From assembly GCF_013761245.1 (NCBI RefSeq), contig NZ_JACDUT010000005.1, positions 124,001-188,000 of the forward strand: 64,000 bases of DNA, given 5' to 3'. Positions 56,619 to 64,000 of the stretch are shown here, piece after piece. The stretch is from Thermaerobacillus caldiproteolyticus. Its GTDB lineage: Bacteria > Bacillota > Bacilli > Bacillales > Anoxybacillaceae. A program made the position numbers and the translations under genes. The notes beneath the pieces were generated by a model that saw only the letters and a program-made list of their open reading frames with translations, had not been told where the DNA came from and ran no database searches. The number at the start of each line of letters is the position of its first letter. Positions within the stretch are counted from its first letter, which is position 1.

Positions 56619-57387
56619 AGTATTTAATGAAGGAACACCGGACGAAAAAGTCGCCCTAAATAATATTCAGCTAACGCTAAATAAAGGGGATTTTGTCACG
56701 ATTATTGGCAGCAATGGAGCAGGGAAATCGACGTTAATGAATTTGATTTCTGGAGTGATGTTTCCTGACGAAGGGAGTATTTATATTGATGGTCAGGATG
56801 TGACGATGATGCCGGAATATGTTCGTTCCCGCTATATCGGGAGAGTATTTCAAGACCCGATGGCAGGAACAGCCCCGAGCATGACGATTGAAGAAAATTT
56901 GGCGATAGCCTACTCCCGCAATCAAAAACGAACGCTTCGCAACGGAGTGACAAAAAAGCGGCGCGACTATTTTCGTGAGGTGCTTGAAACCCTTCATCTC
57001 GGGTTAGAAAATCGCCTTCAAGCAAGAGTCGGTCTTCTTTCAGGGGGAGAGAGACAAGCGCTGTCTTTGCTTATGGCGACGTTTACCGAGCCTGCGATAT
57101 TATTGCTTGATGAACATACCGCTGCATTAGATCCAGCAAGAGCTGAGTTGATTACGAATTTAACGAAAGAGATTGTTCAGCAGTATGGGTTAACAACATT
57201 AATGGTAACCCATAACATGCAGCAAGCCATCGATGTAGGAAACCGCCTCATTATGATGGATAAAGGGCAGATCATCCTTGAAGTGGATGAGAAGGCGAAG
57301 AAAGGATTGACGGTAGAAAAATTATTGGCAGAATTTCAGCGTATTCGTGGCGAACATTTGGTGAATGATCGTGCTGTGTTAAGTTAA
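56593..57387 (+). CDS. ABC transporter ATPase (TrpZ-like)
   Basis: A 264-aa ATPase: Walker A IGSNGAGKSTL (around residue 38), signature LLSGGERQALSLLMAT (around 142) and Walker B ILLLDEHTAALDPARA (around 163), with the H-loop in LMVTHNMQQA. The signature has GGER where GGQR/K is more usual. ATG 56593 has AAAGGGTGAA upstream and lies within the permease gene. A terminator closes the three-gene unit. Confidence 0.92.
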   Translation: MLQLNRIYKVFNEGTPDEKVALNNIQLTLNKGDFVTIIGSNGAGKSTLMNLISGVMFPDEGSIYIDGQDVTMMPEYVRSRYIGRVFQDPMAGTAPSMTIEENLAIAYSRNQKRTLRNGVTKKRRDYFREVLETLHLGLENRLQARVGLLSGGERQALSLLMATFTEPAILLLDEHTAALDPARAELITNLTKEIVQQYGLTTLMVTHNMQQAIDVGNRLIMMDKGQIILEVDEKAKKGLTVEKLLAEFQRIRGEHLVNDRAVLS

Positions 57388-57407
57388 GAGAGAAAATGTA
57401 GAAAATC

Positions 57408-57440
57408 GGATAAGTCGCCGCTTGGCTTATCCCATTTTTT
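57408..57440 (+). terminator. Terminator of the ABC transporter operon
   Basis: GGATAAG / CTTATCC, a 7-bp stem with an 11-nt loop, then CA and six T's. Confidence 0.85.
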
Positions 57441-57464
57441 CGAATAAAAACAAATAAATATATA

Positions 57465-57479
57465 ACGTTTTAAAAACGT
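57465..57479. promoter_or_regulatory. Operator before the thioesterase/PheDH/E1-E2-E3 operon
   Basis: ACGT (57465-57468), TTTAAAA, ACGT (57476-57479). Same 11-bp periodic ACGT pair as at paaK, paaA and the ABC transporter. A possible -10 (TACTAT, 57483-57488) follows. Confidence 0.7.
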
Positions 57480-57512
57480 ATGTACTATAAATAGTTTTAA
57501 AAAGGGGTGGAA

Positions 57513-57905
57513 ATGATGAAATCGGGGATGAAAGTGGGGGACACAGCTGTTGTGCAAGCAGTAGTCACTCCTGATATGTTTGCACAATTTGAAGGTAATG
57601 TCGTTCATCCGGCTTATTCAACCGTATCAATGGTGTATCACATGGAATGGGCCTCTAGAAAAATCATTTTACCATATCTTGAAGAAAATGAAGAAGGAAT
57701 CGGTGCGGCGGTATCTGTAAAGCACATTGCCCCGACGACGGAAGGGACGACCGTCACCGTTACGGCGACACTCACGGAATTTCGTGACAATGTCGTTATT
57801 ACGAAAGTCGAAGCAAAAAACGAAACGCAGGTAATCGGGGTAGGGAAAGTGAAGCAAGTGATTTTACCTAAGCAAAAAATCCAGCAAATGTTACAGCAGT
57901 CTTAA
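57513..57905 (+). CDS. FlK-like hot-dog thioesterase
   Basis: A 130-aa hot-dog-fold protein: VVTPDMFAQFEGNVVHPAYS (around residue 18), EWASRKIILPYLEENEEGIG (around 47) and VSVKHIAPTTEGTTVTVTA (around 70). This is the arrangement of fluoroacetyl-CoA thioesterase (FlK) relatives, with the Thr/Glu/His-type active site. It probably rescues CoA from stalled acyl-CoAs such as a dead-end ring product, as PaaI does. AAAGGGG supports ATG 57513 or 57516. First gene of the operon leading to PheDH. Confidence 0.82.
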   Translation: MMKSGMKVGDTAVVQAVVTPDMFAQFEGNVVHPAYSTVSMVYHMEWASRKIILPYLEENEEGIGAAVSVKHIAPTTEGTTVTVTATLTEFRDNVVITKVEAKNETQVIGVGKVKQVILPKQKIQQMLQQS

Positions 57906-57937
57906 TCCGTTGCTAGATTCATAGGAGGATGGGAGAT

Positions 57938-59074
57938 ATGAACACAATCACAAGCGAATGGAAATCAGTCGATATTTTTACACAAATTAAGGAACATGAA
58001 CAAGTGATGTTTTGTAACGATGAAAAAACAGGATTAAAAGCGATTATTGCCATTCATAATACAACATTAGGACCAGCTCTTGGCGGATGTCGCATGCAGC
58101 CGTATCAAACGGTAGAAGAGGCTCTTTTTGACGTGCTTCATCTTTCTAAAGGAATGACCTATAAATGCATTGCTGCTGATGTAGATTTTGGCGGCGGAAA
58201 AGCGGTCATCATTGGCGATCCACGTAAAGATAAAACACCTGAGTTGTTTCGCGCGTTCGGGCAGTTTGTGGAGTCGTTAAACGGACGATTTTATACGGGT
58301 ACCGATATGGGAACGACACCGGACGATTTTGTCCATGCCATGAAAGAAACGAGCTGTATTGTCGGTGTTCCTGAGGAATACGGTGGAAGTGGCGATTCCT
58401 CTGTGCCAACTGCATTAGGAGTAATTTATGGAATTCAAGCAACGAACAAAGTGCTTTGGGGTAGCGATGATCTTCATGGGAAGACCTACGCGATTCAAGG
58501 ATTGGGAAAAGTCGGTTTGAAAGTAGCTGAGCGATTGCTTGAAGAAGGGGCGGATTTATATGTATGTGACATTAATCCGTCTGCCATTGAATCGATTCTT
58601 TCCTATGCGAAGAAATTAGGAGCGGGTGTGAAAGTAGTTCAAGGAAGGGAAATTTATCAAACGGATGCTGACGTATTTGTACCATGTGCATTTGGCAATG
58701 TTGTCAACGATGATACGGTAGATGTATTGAAAGTGAAAGCGATTGTCGGTTCTGCAAACAACCAATTGTTAGACGTACGTCACGGACAACGGTTGAGGGA
58801 AAAAGGAATTTTATATGCGCCGGATTATATTGTCAATGCAGGCGGGCTCATTCAGGTGGCCGATGAGCTGTACGGCTCAAATAAAGCGAGAGTTCTTCAA
58901 AAAACAAAATCCATTTATTCGACGCTTTTAAATATTTATGCTCAAGCTGAAACCGAGAATATTACAACAGTTGAAGCGGCGAATCGTTTTTGTGAGGAAC
59001 GGCTAGAGATGCGCAGCCGTCGCAATAATTTTTTTACCCGCAATAAGCGGCCAAAATGGGATGTTCGTCGGTAA
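57938..59074 (+). CDS. pdh: Phenylalanine dehydrogenase
   Basis: A 378-aa amino-acid dehydrogenase of the Glu/Leu/Phe/Val family. [19 protein letters not shown] and [16 protein letters not shown] carry the phenylalanine-dehydrogenase variants; leucine dehydrogenases have a Leu-Asn type sequence in place of [18 protein letters not shown] (around residue 185) binds NAD. It deaminates L-Phe to phenylpyruvate. AGGAGG abuts ATG 57929, so ATG 57938 (9-nt spacing) is used. Immediately upstream of the dehydrogenase complex. Confidence 0.88.
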   Translation: MNTITSEWKSVDIFTQIKEHEQVMFCNDEKTGLKAIIAIHNTTLGPALGGCRMQPYQTVEEALFDVLHLSKGMTYKCIAADVDFGGGKAVIIGDPRKDKTPELFRAFGQFVESLNGRFYTGTDMGTTPDDFVHAMKETSCIVGVPEEYGGSGDSSVPTALGVIYGIQATNKVLWGSDDLHGKTYAIQGLGKVGLKVAERLLEEGADLYVCDINPSAIESILSYAKKLGAGVKVVQGREIYQTDADVFVPCAFGNVVNDDTVDVLKVKAIVGSANNQLLDVRHGQRLREKGILYAPDYIVNAGGLIQVADELYGSNKARVLQKTKSIYSTLLNIYAQAETENITTVEAANRFCEERLEMRSRRNNFFTRNKRPKWDVRR

Positions 59075-59094
59075 ACAACAAGGAGGGAGATTCG

Positions 59095-60165
59095 ATGGAA
59101 CAACAATTTCCGATGATTCAGGTGATGGATTACGAAGGATGTATTTTGATGCCGGAATATCGCAAAAAAATTACGAAAGAGCTTGTTATGGCATGCTATC
59201 GTCATTTGATTCGCACAAGAATGTTTGATCGGAAATGTGTGAGCCTGCAGCGACAGGGACGAATCGGTACGTACGCTCCGTATGAAGGGCAGGAAGCGTG
59301 TCAAGTAGGCAGCGCCCTTGCGTTAAAGGAAGGTGATTGGCTGTTTCCAACATATCGTGATCACGGAGCAACGATGACGTTTGGACATTCGTTAAAACAT
59401 ATTTTGCTGTATTGGAAAGGGCGAAACGAAGGGTGTATTCCGCCTAATGGAAAAAAAATCTTTCCACCAAGTGTGCCGATTGCCACGCAACTTCCACATG
59501 CAGCCGGGGCCGCGTATGCGGAAAAACGAAAAGGAACGATGAATGCTGCCATTGTATATTTTGGAGACGGGGCGACTTCCGAAGGGGATTTTCATGAAGG
59601 CTTGAATTTTGCGAGCGTATTTCATGCTCCCGTCGTCTTTTTTAATCAAAACAATCAATACGCGATTTCCGTTCCGATTACGCGGCAAATGAAAACAAAA
59701 ACGATCGCACAAAAAGCATTGGCGTACGATATTGAGGGCGTTCGCATCGATGGTAACGATATTTTTGCTGTGTATTTTGAAACGGAAAAAGCGCTTGAAC
59801 GAGCAAGAAATGGAGGAGGGCCAACCTTAATTGAAGCGGTCACATGGCGCTATGGCGCGCATACAACAGCAGATGATCCAACAAAATACCGTGATCAGGA
59901 AGAAAGTAAACGGAGGCGCGAAACAACGGATCCAATCAGGAGACTAGAGCGTTTTATGAAACAGGAAGGCTGGTTTGACGAAGAATGGGTTCAAAACATC
60001 CAAGATGAAGTAACCGCCGAAATCGATCAAGCCATTATGGAAGTGGAACGTGTTCCCGAAGCGAATCCAGCTGATATGTTTGATTATGTGTTTGCTGAAC
60101 CGACTTGGACGATAGAAGAACAGAAGAAGGCTTATTTTGCATGGGAACGGGGTGGTACAGCATGA
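59095..60165 (+). CDS. 2-oxoacid dehydrogenase E1 alpha subunit
   Basis: A 356-aa thiamine-diphosphate-dependent E1 alpha. The ThDP motif runs GDGATSEGDFHEGLNFA (GDG around residue 165) to FFNQNNQYAIS (NN about 30 residues later), with the phosphorylation-loop-like YRYGAHT-type segment WRYGAHTTADDPTKYRD. It would decarboxylate the 2-oxoacid made by PheDH (phenylpyruvate) or branched-chain 2-oxoacids. AAGGAGGGAG precedes ATG 59095; the E1 beta start overlaps the stop (ATGA). Confidence 0.92.
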   Translation: MEQQFPMIQVMDYEGCILMPEYRKKITKELVMACYRHLIRTRMFDRKCVSLQRQGRIGTYAPYEGQEACQVGSALALKEGDWLFPTYRDHGATMTFGHSLKHILLYWKGRNEGCIPPNGKKIFPPSVPIATQLPHAAGAAYAEKRKGTMNAAIVYFGDGATSEGDFHEGLNFASVFHAPVVFFNQNNQYAISVPITRQMKTKTIAQKALAYDIEGVRIDGNDIFAVYFETEKALERARNGGGPTLIEAVTWRYGAHTTADDPTKYRDQEESKRRRETTDPIRRLERFMKQEGWFDEEWVQNIQDEVTAEIDQAIMEVERVPEANPADMFDYVFAEPTWTIEEQKKAYFAWERGGTA

Positions 60166-61157
60166 CAACGGCGGTGAACACGAAAACGTTGACCCTTGTT
60201 CAGGCTGTCAATGATGCGCTCAGGACGATGTTGCATGAACGAGAAGATGTCATTTTATTGGGAGAAGATATCGGCCAAAACGGCGGAGTATTCCGTGCCA
60301 CCGATGGATTGCAAGCGGAATTCGGCGAGGAGAGAGTTATCGATACTCCTTTAAGTGAGGCAGGATTCACAGGAGCGGCGATCGGTATGGCAGTCAACGG
60401 GTTTCGTCCCGTGGTTGAAATTCAGTTCTTAGGATTTATTTATCCTGCCTATGAACAAATTATGACACATGCCGCACGGATTCGTTCACGAACGAAGGGG
60501 CATTTTACCGTACCGATGGTTATTCGCGCTCCGTATGGAGCCGGTGTGCGTGCTCCAGAAATTCACTCGGACAGTACCGAAGCGTTATTTATCCATATGC
60601 CGGGTATCAAAGTTGTTTGCCCATCTACTCCTTATGATGCAAAAGGATTATTAATCGCCGCCATTGAGGATCCAGATCCTGTATTATTTTTAGAGCCGAT
60701 GAGATGTTACCGTGCTTTTCGCGAGGAAGTGCCAGAAGGAAAATATACAATCGAGATAGGAAAAGGCAAAAAACTGCGAGAAGGAGACGATGTCACTGTC
60801 ATTGCGTGGGGAGCGATGGTGCCGGTGGCAGTGAAAGCGGCGGAAGAAGCCGAGAAAAAAGGAATTCATGCGGATGTCATTGATTTACGGACCCTTTATC
60901 CCTTGGATAAAGACATGATTGCCGAATCCGTGCAAAAGACAGGACGTACAGTCATTGTTCAAGAAGCACATTCGACAGGTGGATTAGCCAATGACATTAT
61001 TGCTATTATCAATGATACCTCTTTCTTATATCAAAAAGCGCCGGTTGAGCGGGTAAGCGGCTTCGACACTCCTGTCCCATTTTTTGCTTATGAAGATGAT
61101 TATTTGCCGACACCTGAACGCGTTCTTCGTGCAATTGATAAAGTCATTCAGTTTTAA
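60162..61157 (+). CDS. 2-oxoacid dehydrogenase E1 beta subunit
   Basis: A 331-aa transketolase-like subunit: LLGEDIGQNGGVFRATDGLQ (around residue 29), DTPLSEAGFTGAAIGMAVNG (around 60), PYGAGVRAPEIHSDSTEAL (around 125) and VQEAHSTGGLANDI (around 268). It pairs with E1 alpha; overlap of 4 nt with that gene. The longer frame from 60105 is inside E1 alpha and is not used. Confidence 0.92.
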   Translation: MTTAVNTKTLTLVQAVNDALRTMLHEREDVILLGEDIGQNGGVFRATDGLQAEFGEERVIDTPLSEAGFTGAAIGMAVNGFRPVVEIQFLGFIYPAYEQIMTHAARIRSRTKGHFTVPMVIRAPYGAGVRAPEIHSDSTEALFIHMPGIKVVCPSTPYDAKGLLIAAIEDPDPVLFLEPMRCYRAFREEVPEGKYTIEIGKGKKLREGDDVTVIAWGAMVPVAVKAAEEAEKKGIHADVIDLRTLYPLDKDMIAESVQKTGRTVIVQEAHSTGGLANDIIAIINDTSFLYQKAPVERVSGFDTPVPFFAYEDDYLPTPERVLRAIDKVIQF

Positions 61158-61177
61158 AAAAGGAAGGGGCACAGGAA

Positions 61178-62398
61178 ATGATAGAAGTCAAACTTCATGA
61201 TATTGGCGAGGGAATGACCGAAGCAGTCGTTGTCCATTACTTAGTGAAAAAAGGCGATCGTGTGCAGGTCGATCAACCGCTTGTGGAAGTGCAAACAGAT
61301 AAGATGGTCGCAGAAATCCCCTCGCCAGCAGCAGGGGTCATTCAGGACATTTTCGTTCCGGAAGGTCAAGTGATTTCAGTCGGTACGACGGTTCTTGCTT
61401 TAGAAACAGAAGAGACGCGACAACATGTGAAGAGCGCTCACATGAATCACCCGCCAGTCGCGGTTGCGCCTGAGAAAAAAACCGCTCCGTCAACTCGAAC
61501 GGTCAAACAGCGTATTCTCGCTTCACCATATACACGAAAAATTGCTCGTGAGCATGGTGTAGATTTAGCAAAGATCGTTGGCACAGGGCCAGCAGGGCGA
61601 ATCACAGATGACGATGTGCATCGGTTTCTCCAATCTCAACAGGAAAAAGAGGATGTAGAATCGAAAACGAAAATCTTAACAAAAATGGATGCGCCAAAAG
61701 AAAAGAAAAATGCTATTCCATTCCGCGGCCGCCGCAAGCAAATTGCGAAAAAAATGACGCACTCATTATTTACGATTCCACATTGTACGCATTTTGAAGA
61801 AGTCGATGTGACCGAACTGATGAAGTTTCGCGAAGAATTAAAAGAGCATAACATCAGCATTTCAGCAACCGCGTTCTTTATAAAAGCCCTGTCGCTTTCA
61901 CTGAAAAGATTCCCGATTTTCAACGCTAAACTCGATGAAAAGCATGAGGTTATTCATCTTGAGTGTGAACATCATATTGGGATCGCGGTTGACACGGAAG
62001 AGGGGTTGATTGTTCCGGTTATCAAACATGTTGAGAACAAATCGCTGCGGGAGATTCACGATGAAGTGAAACGCCTTACTCAAAAGGCACAAGAAAACAA
62101 ATTGACACTCGAAGATGTAACAGGCGGTACGTTTACAATTAGTAATGTCGGTCCGCTCGGTGGTAGCATTGGTGCCACTCCGATTATTAATCATCCGGAA
62201 GTTGCATTAATGGCATTCCACAAAACTAAGAAACGGCCTGTTGTTACTGAGGATGACGAAATTGCGATTCGCTTGATGATGAATATCTCCATGTCGTTTG
62301 ATCATCGCGTAGCGGATGGGGCAGCCGCGGTAGCCTTTACGAATTGTTTTGCTCAATTTATTGAAAATCCAAAATTGATGCTGATGGAGTTGGTATAG
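61178..62398 (+). CDS. Dihydrolipoyl acyltransferase E2
   Basis: A 406-aa E2. A single lipoyl domain (lysine K42 in EVQTDKMVAEIPSP) is followed by a peripheral-subunit-binding domain (SPYTRKIAREHGVDLAKIVG, about 110-150). After a charged linker comes the catalytic domain, with SFDHRVADGAAAV near the C-terminus (His and Asp of the acyltransferase). It transfers the acyl group (proposed phenylacetyl) to CoA. GGAAGGGG precedes ATG 61178; E3 follows after 3 bp. Confidence 0.94.
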   Translation: MIEVKLHDIGEGMTEAVVVHYLVKKGDRVQVDQPLVEVQTDKMVAEIPSPAAGVIQDIFVPEGQVISVGTTVLALETEETRQHVKSAHMNHPPVAVAPEKKTAPSTRTVKQRILASPYTRKIAREHGVDLAKIVGTGPAGRITDDDVHRFLQSQQEKEDVESKTKILTKMDAPKEKKNAIPFRGRRKQIAKKMTHSLFTIPHCTHFEEVDVTELMKFREELKEHNISISATAFFIKALSLSLKRFPIFNAKLDEKHEVIHLECEHHIGIAVDTEEGLIVPVIKHVENKSLREIHDEVKRLTQKAQENKLTLEDVTGGTFTISNVGPLGGSIGATPIINHPEVALMAFHKTKKRPVVTEDDEIAIRLMMNISMSFDHRVADGAAAVAFTNCFAQFIENPKLMLMELV

Positions 62399-62401
62399 AT
62401 T

Positions 62402-63856
62402 ATGGTAGTAGGAGAGCTTGCTCATGAAAGAGATGTCATCATCATCGGCGGAGGACCAGGGGGATACAATGCGGCGATCCGTGCCGCGCAGCTTGGGTTG
62501 TCGATTACTCTTATAGAGAAGGAAGAATTAGGCGGTGTTTGTCTGAACAAAGGTTGTATTCCATCAAAAGTGTTTGCCCATGCTGCACAGAAAATGGCGG
62601 ATATTCATCATATTGATGAACTTGGTATCGAGCTTACTGCTTCATCGTTTCAACTCGGAAAACTTCAAAACTATAAAGCGAAAGTAACTGCCCAGCTTCG
62701 ACAAGGTGTGGAAGCGCTTTGCAAGGCAAATAAAATTGAACTTATCAAAGGGAGAGCTTCATTTTTAGCCGAGGATCGTATTGGAATAGAGGCGGGAGAG
62801 GCATTTGACGTCTATCAGTTTCGCTATGCGGTCATTGCTACTGGCGCAACGCTTATTCCACCAACGTGGATCGAAATCGATCATGGACGCATACTTAATG
62901 TTTATTCGATATATGGATTAGAAACGTTACCGAGCCATTTACTTGTATATGGGAACGATTATATTGCTCTTGAAGTTGCGACGAGCTTTCGTGCTTTTGG
63001 CTCCGATGTATCGCTCATTCTTGAGGACGGAAATGAACATTTTGGCTTTGATTCATCAATTGGCCGTGAATTACAGCGGATATTGAAAAAAATGAAAATC
63101 AAAGTCTATCAAAAACATCGAGTCAAGAACGTGGCATCGTCGCTAGATACGGTCGCTGTCACACTTAAAACGTTGGAAGGAGAAGCAGTGACAGTAGAAG
63201 GTTCTCATTTGTTCGTTTCCTGCAATATGAAAGCCAATATTGATGAATTAGGGATTGATCGTCTTAGCATGAAACGAACGGAACAAGGGTTTATTGATGT
63301 CAATCATAAGGCGCAAACCTCGATTCCTCATATATTTGCGGTGGGAGATGTGACGGGCGGCCCGATGCTTGCCGTAAAAGCGATCAAACAAGGAAAAGTC
63401 GCAGCGGAAACGATTGCCGGAGAAGAATCGGAAGTAGACGTGACGTTTCTACCGACGATTGTGCATTCACTTCCGCCGATTGCAAGCGTCGGCTTGACGG
63501 AAGAGGAAGCGAGAGAACAGTATAATGACATTCGTATCGGACACTTTCCATTAGCCGGAAACGGATATGCGGGCATTATCGGTCAAAAAGATGGATTAAT
63601 CAAAGTGATTAGCGAAGCGAAAAGTGAGGTCATCCTCGGAGTCCATATGATAGGAGCAGGGGCGATTGAACTGATTTCAAGCGGGATTATTGGATTGGAA
63701 ACAGTTGTGCGCGAGGAAGATTTCAAGTTTCCATTTTACCCGCATCCGAGCTGCAATGAAGGGCTGTTAGAAGCAACGGAAGCGTTGCAGGCAGAAGCGA
63801 TTCATCTTTCACCAACAAAACAGAGAAAGAGTGAAAAAGAAGCAGTCTCACGCTGA
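62402..63856 (+). CDS. Dihydrolipoyl dehydrogenase (E3) with unusual NAD motif
   Basis: A 484-aa flavoprotein disulfide reductase. The FAD motif IIIGGGPGGYNAAIRAAQLG (residues 13-32), redox pair GGVCLNKGCIPSK (C47 and C52), HIFAVGDVTGGPMLA (around 301) and His-Glu pair YPHPSCNEG near residue 450 are intact. The NAD-binding GxGxxG is replaced by YGNDYIALEVA (around 183). It completes the E1-E2-E3 set. Its stop codon lies within a terminator stem and overlaps a convergent gene by 9 bp. Confidence 0.92.
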   Translation: MVVGELAHERDVIIIGGGPGGYNAAIRAAQLGLSITLIEKEELGGVCLNKGCIPSKVFAHAAQKMADIHHIDELGIELTASSFQLGKLQNYKAKVTAQLRQGVEALCKANKIELIKGRASFLAEDRIGIEAGEAFDVYQFRYAVIATGATLIPPTWIEIDHGRILNVYSIYGLETLPSHLLVYGNDYIALEVATSFRAFGSDVSLILEDGNEHFGFDSSIGRELQRILKKMKIKVYQKHRVKNVASSLDTVAVTLKTLEGEAVTVEGSHLFVSCNMKANIDELGIDRLSMKRTEQGFIDVNHKAQTSIPHIFAVGDVTGGPMLAVKAIKQGKVAAETIAGEESEVDVTFLPTIVHSLPPIASVGLTEEEAREQYNDIRIGHFPLAGNGYAGIIGQKDGLIKVISEAKSEVILGVHMIGAGAIELISSGIIGLETVVREEDFKFPFYPHPSCNEGLLEATEALQAEAIHLSPTKQRKSEKEAVSR

Positions 63857-63870
63857 GACTGCTTCTTTTT
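63837..63870. terminator. Bidirectional terminator overlapping two stop codons
   Basis: AAGAAGCAGTCTCA / TGAGACTGCTTCTT, a 14-bp perfect stem with a CGC loop and T's. It contains the stop codons of E3 (+) and of the minus-strand gene. Confidence 0.95.
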
Positions 63871-64000
63871 GAAAGATGTCTTGATGTTTGCTTTGGAGCG
63901 TCCGTTGCAATTCATGAAGGGAAGGGGATTCGTTTTTGAATGTATATAAACCGAGACAAACAAGTGAATATTCGTTGCCTGGATCAAAGACAACCTCGAC
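63848..64000 (-). CDS. C-terminal part of an unknown minus-strand gene
   Basis: A continuous frame runs from the window edge (64000) to TGA at 63848: 50 residues beginning VEVVFDPGNEYSLVCLGLY and ending DIFQKEAVSA. It is in frame over the whole visible length and ends in the terminator stem, with a 9-bp tail-to-tail overlap with E3. The start is outside the window. I do not recognise the family. Confidence 0.6.
   Translation of the reverse strand, partial: VEVVFDPGNEYSLVCLGLYTFKNESPSLHELQRTLQSKHQDIFQKEAVSA

Overview
The window reads as the chromosome of a Bacillaceae Firmicute. Ribosome binding sites are strong AAGGAGG-type, GTG and TTG starts are common, introns are absent, and many genes have recognisable Bacillus subtilis counterparts (ytmI-operon genes, proBA under a T-box, ilvD, ykcB/ykcC/yngA-like genes, CcpA cre boxes). 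A complete aerobic phenylacetate pathway of the kind seen in Geobacillus, Parageobacillus and Aeribacillus relatives suggests that neighbourhood. The sequence alone does not fix the species.

Layout. 1-4.6 kb: glutaminase, small unknown genes, a DinB-like protein, a PH-domain protein and a decayed IS1595-type transposase. 4.6-18.5 kb: a sulfur-salvage region. A LysR regulator is followed by the S-alkylcysteine salvage genes cmoO, cmoJ, cmoI, snaA and sndA, with metY inserted in the middle. A methionine-type ABC importer (metQ-metN-metP plus a second metQ), another flavin monooxygenase and an SfnB/DszC-like flavoprotein follow. A degenerate second copy of the cmoO promoter, fused to a fragment of cmoJ, lies in front of cmoI. 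18.5-26 kb: a low-density region of decaying genes (IS3, a DUF3967-like tail, a maltose acetyltransferase stub, a LacI regulator). Within it a complete 1.8-kb Tn7-like non-autonomous element (22441-24243) has TGT/ACA ends, three TnsB-like sites per end and an exact 5-bp target duplication. It carries two tandem YdhG/frataxin-like genes. 26-33 kb: membrane glycosyltransferases and lipid-linked sugar supply (GT-C enzymes, a DPM-like transferase, GtrA, GtaB) and a VanZ-like protein. 33.7-40.8 kb: proBA with a proline T-box, ilvD, a methionine gamma-lyase with a cre site, and a broken yunG homologue.

41-64 kb: a large aromatic catabolism supercluster. It contains phenylacetate-CoA ligase (paaK), the ring epoxidase paaABCD, an EthD-like gene, paaF, paaG, an aldehyde dehydrogenase, paaH, paaJ and a third crotonase. 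The repressor paaX, a gamma carbonic anhydrase-like protein and a nitronate monooxygenase follow. Then come a three-gene TrpXYZ-type ABC transporter, a FlK-like thioesterase, phenylalanine dehydrogenase, and a complete E1alpha/E1beta/E2/E3 2-oxoacid dehydrogenase complex.

How it fits together. Phenylalanine dehydrogenase would convert L-Phe to phenylpyruvate. The dehydrogenase complex could decarboxylate that directly to phenylacetyl-CoA, which enters the Paa ring-epoxidation and beta-oxidation steps; free phenylacetate enters through PaaK. Four promoters (paaK, paaA, the ABC transporter, the thioesterase-PheDH-E1/E2/E3 unit) carry the same ACGT-N7-ACGT motif, and paaX has a near-match. This suggests one PaaX regulon covering amino-acid entry, transport and ring degradation. 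cre boxes before paaK and the transporter add likely catabolite control. Functions are inferred from sequence motifs and gene context; nothing here was searched against a database.
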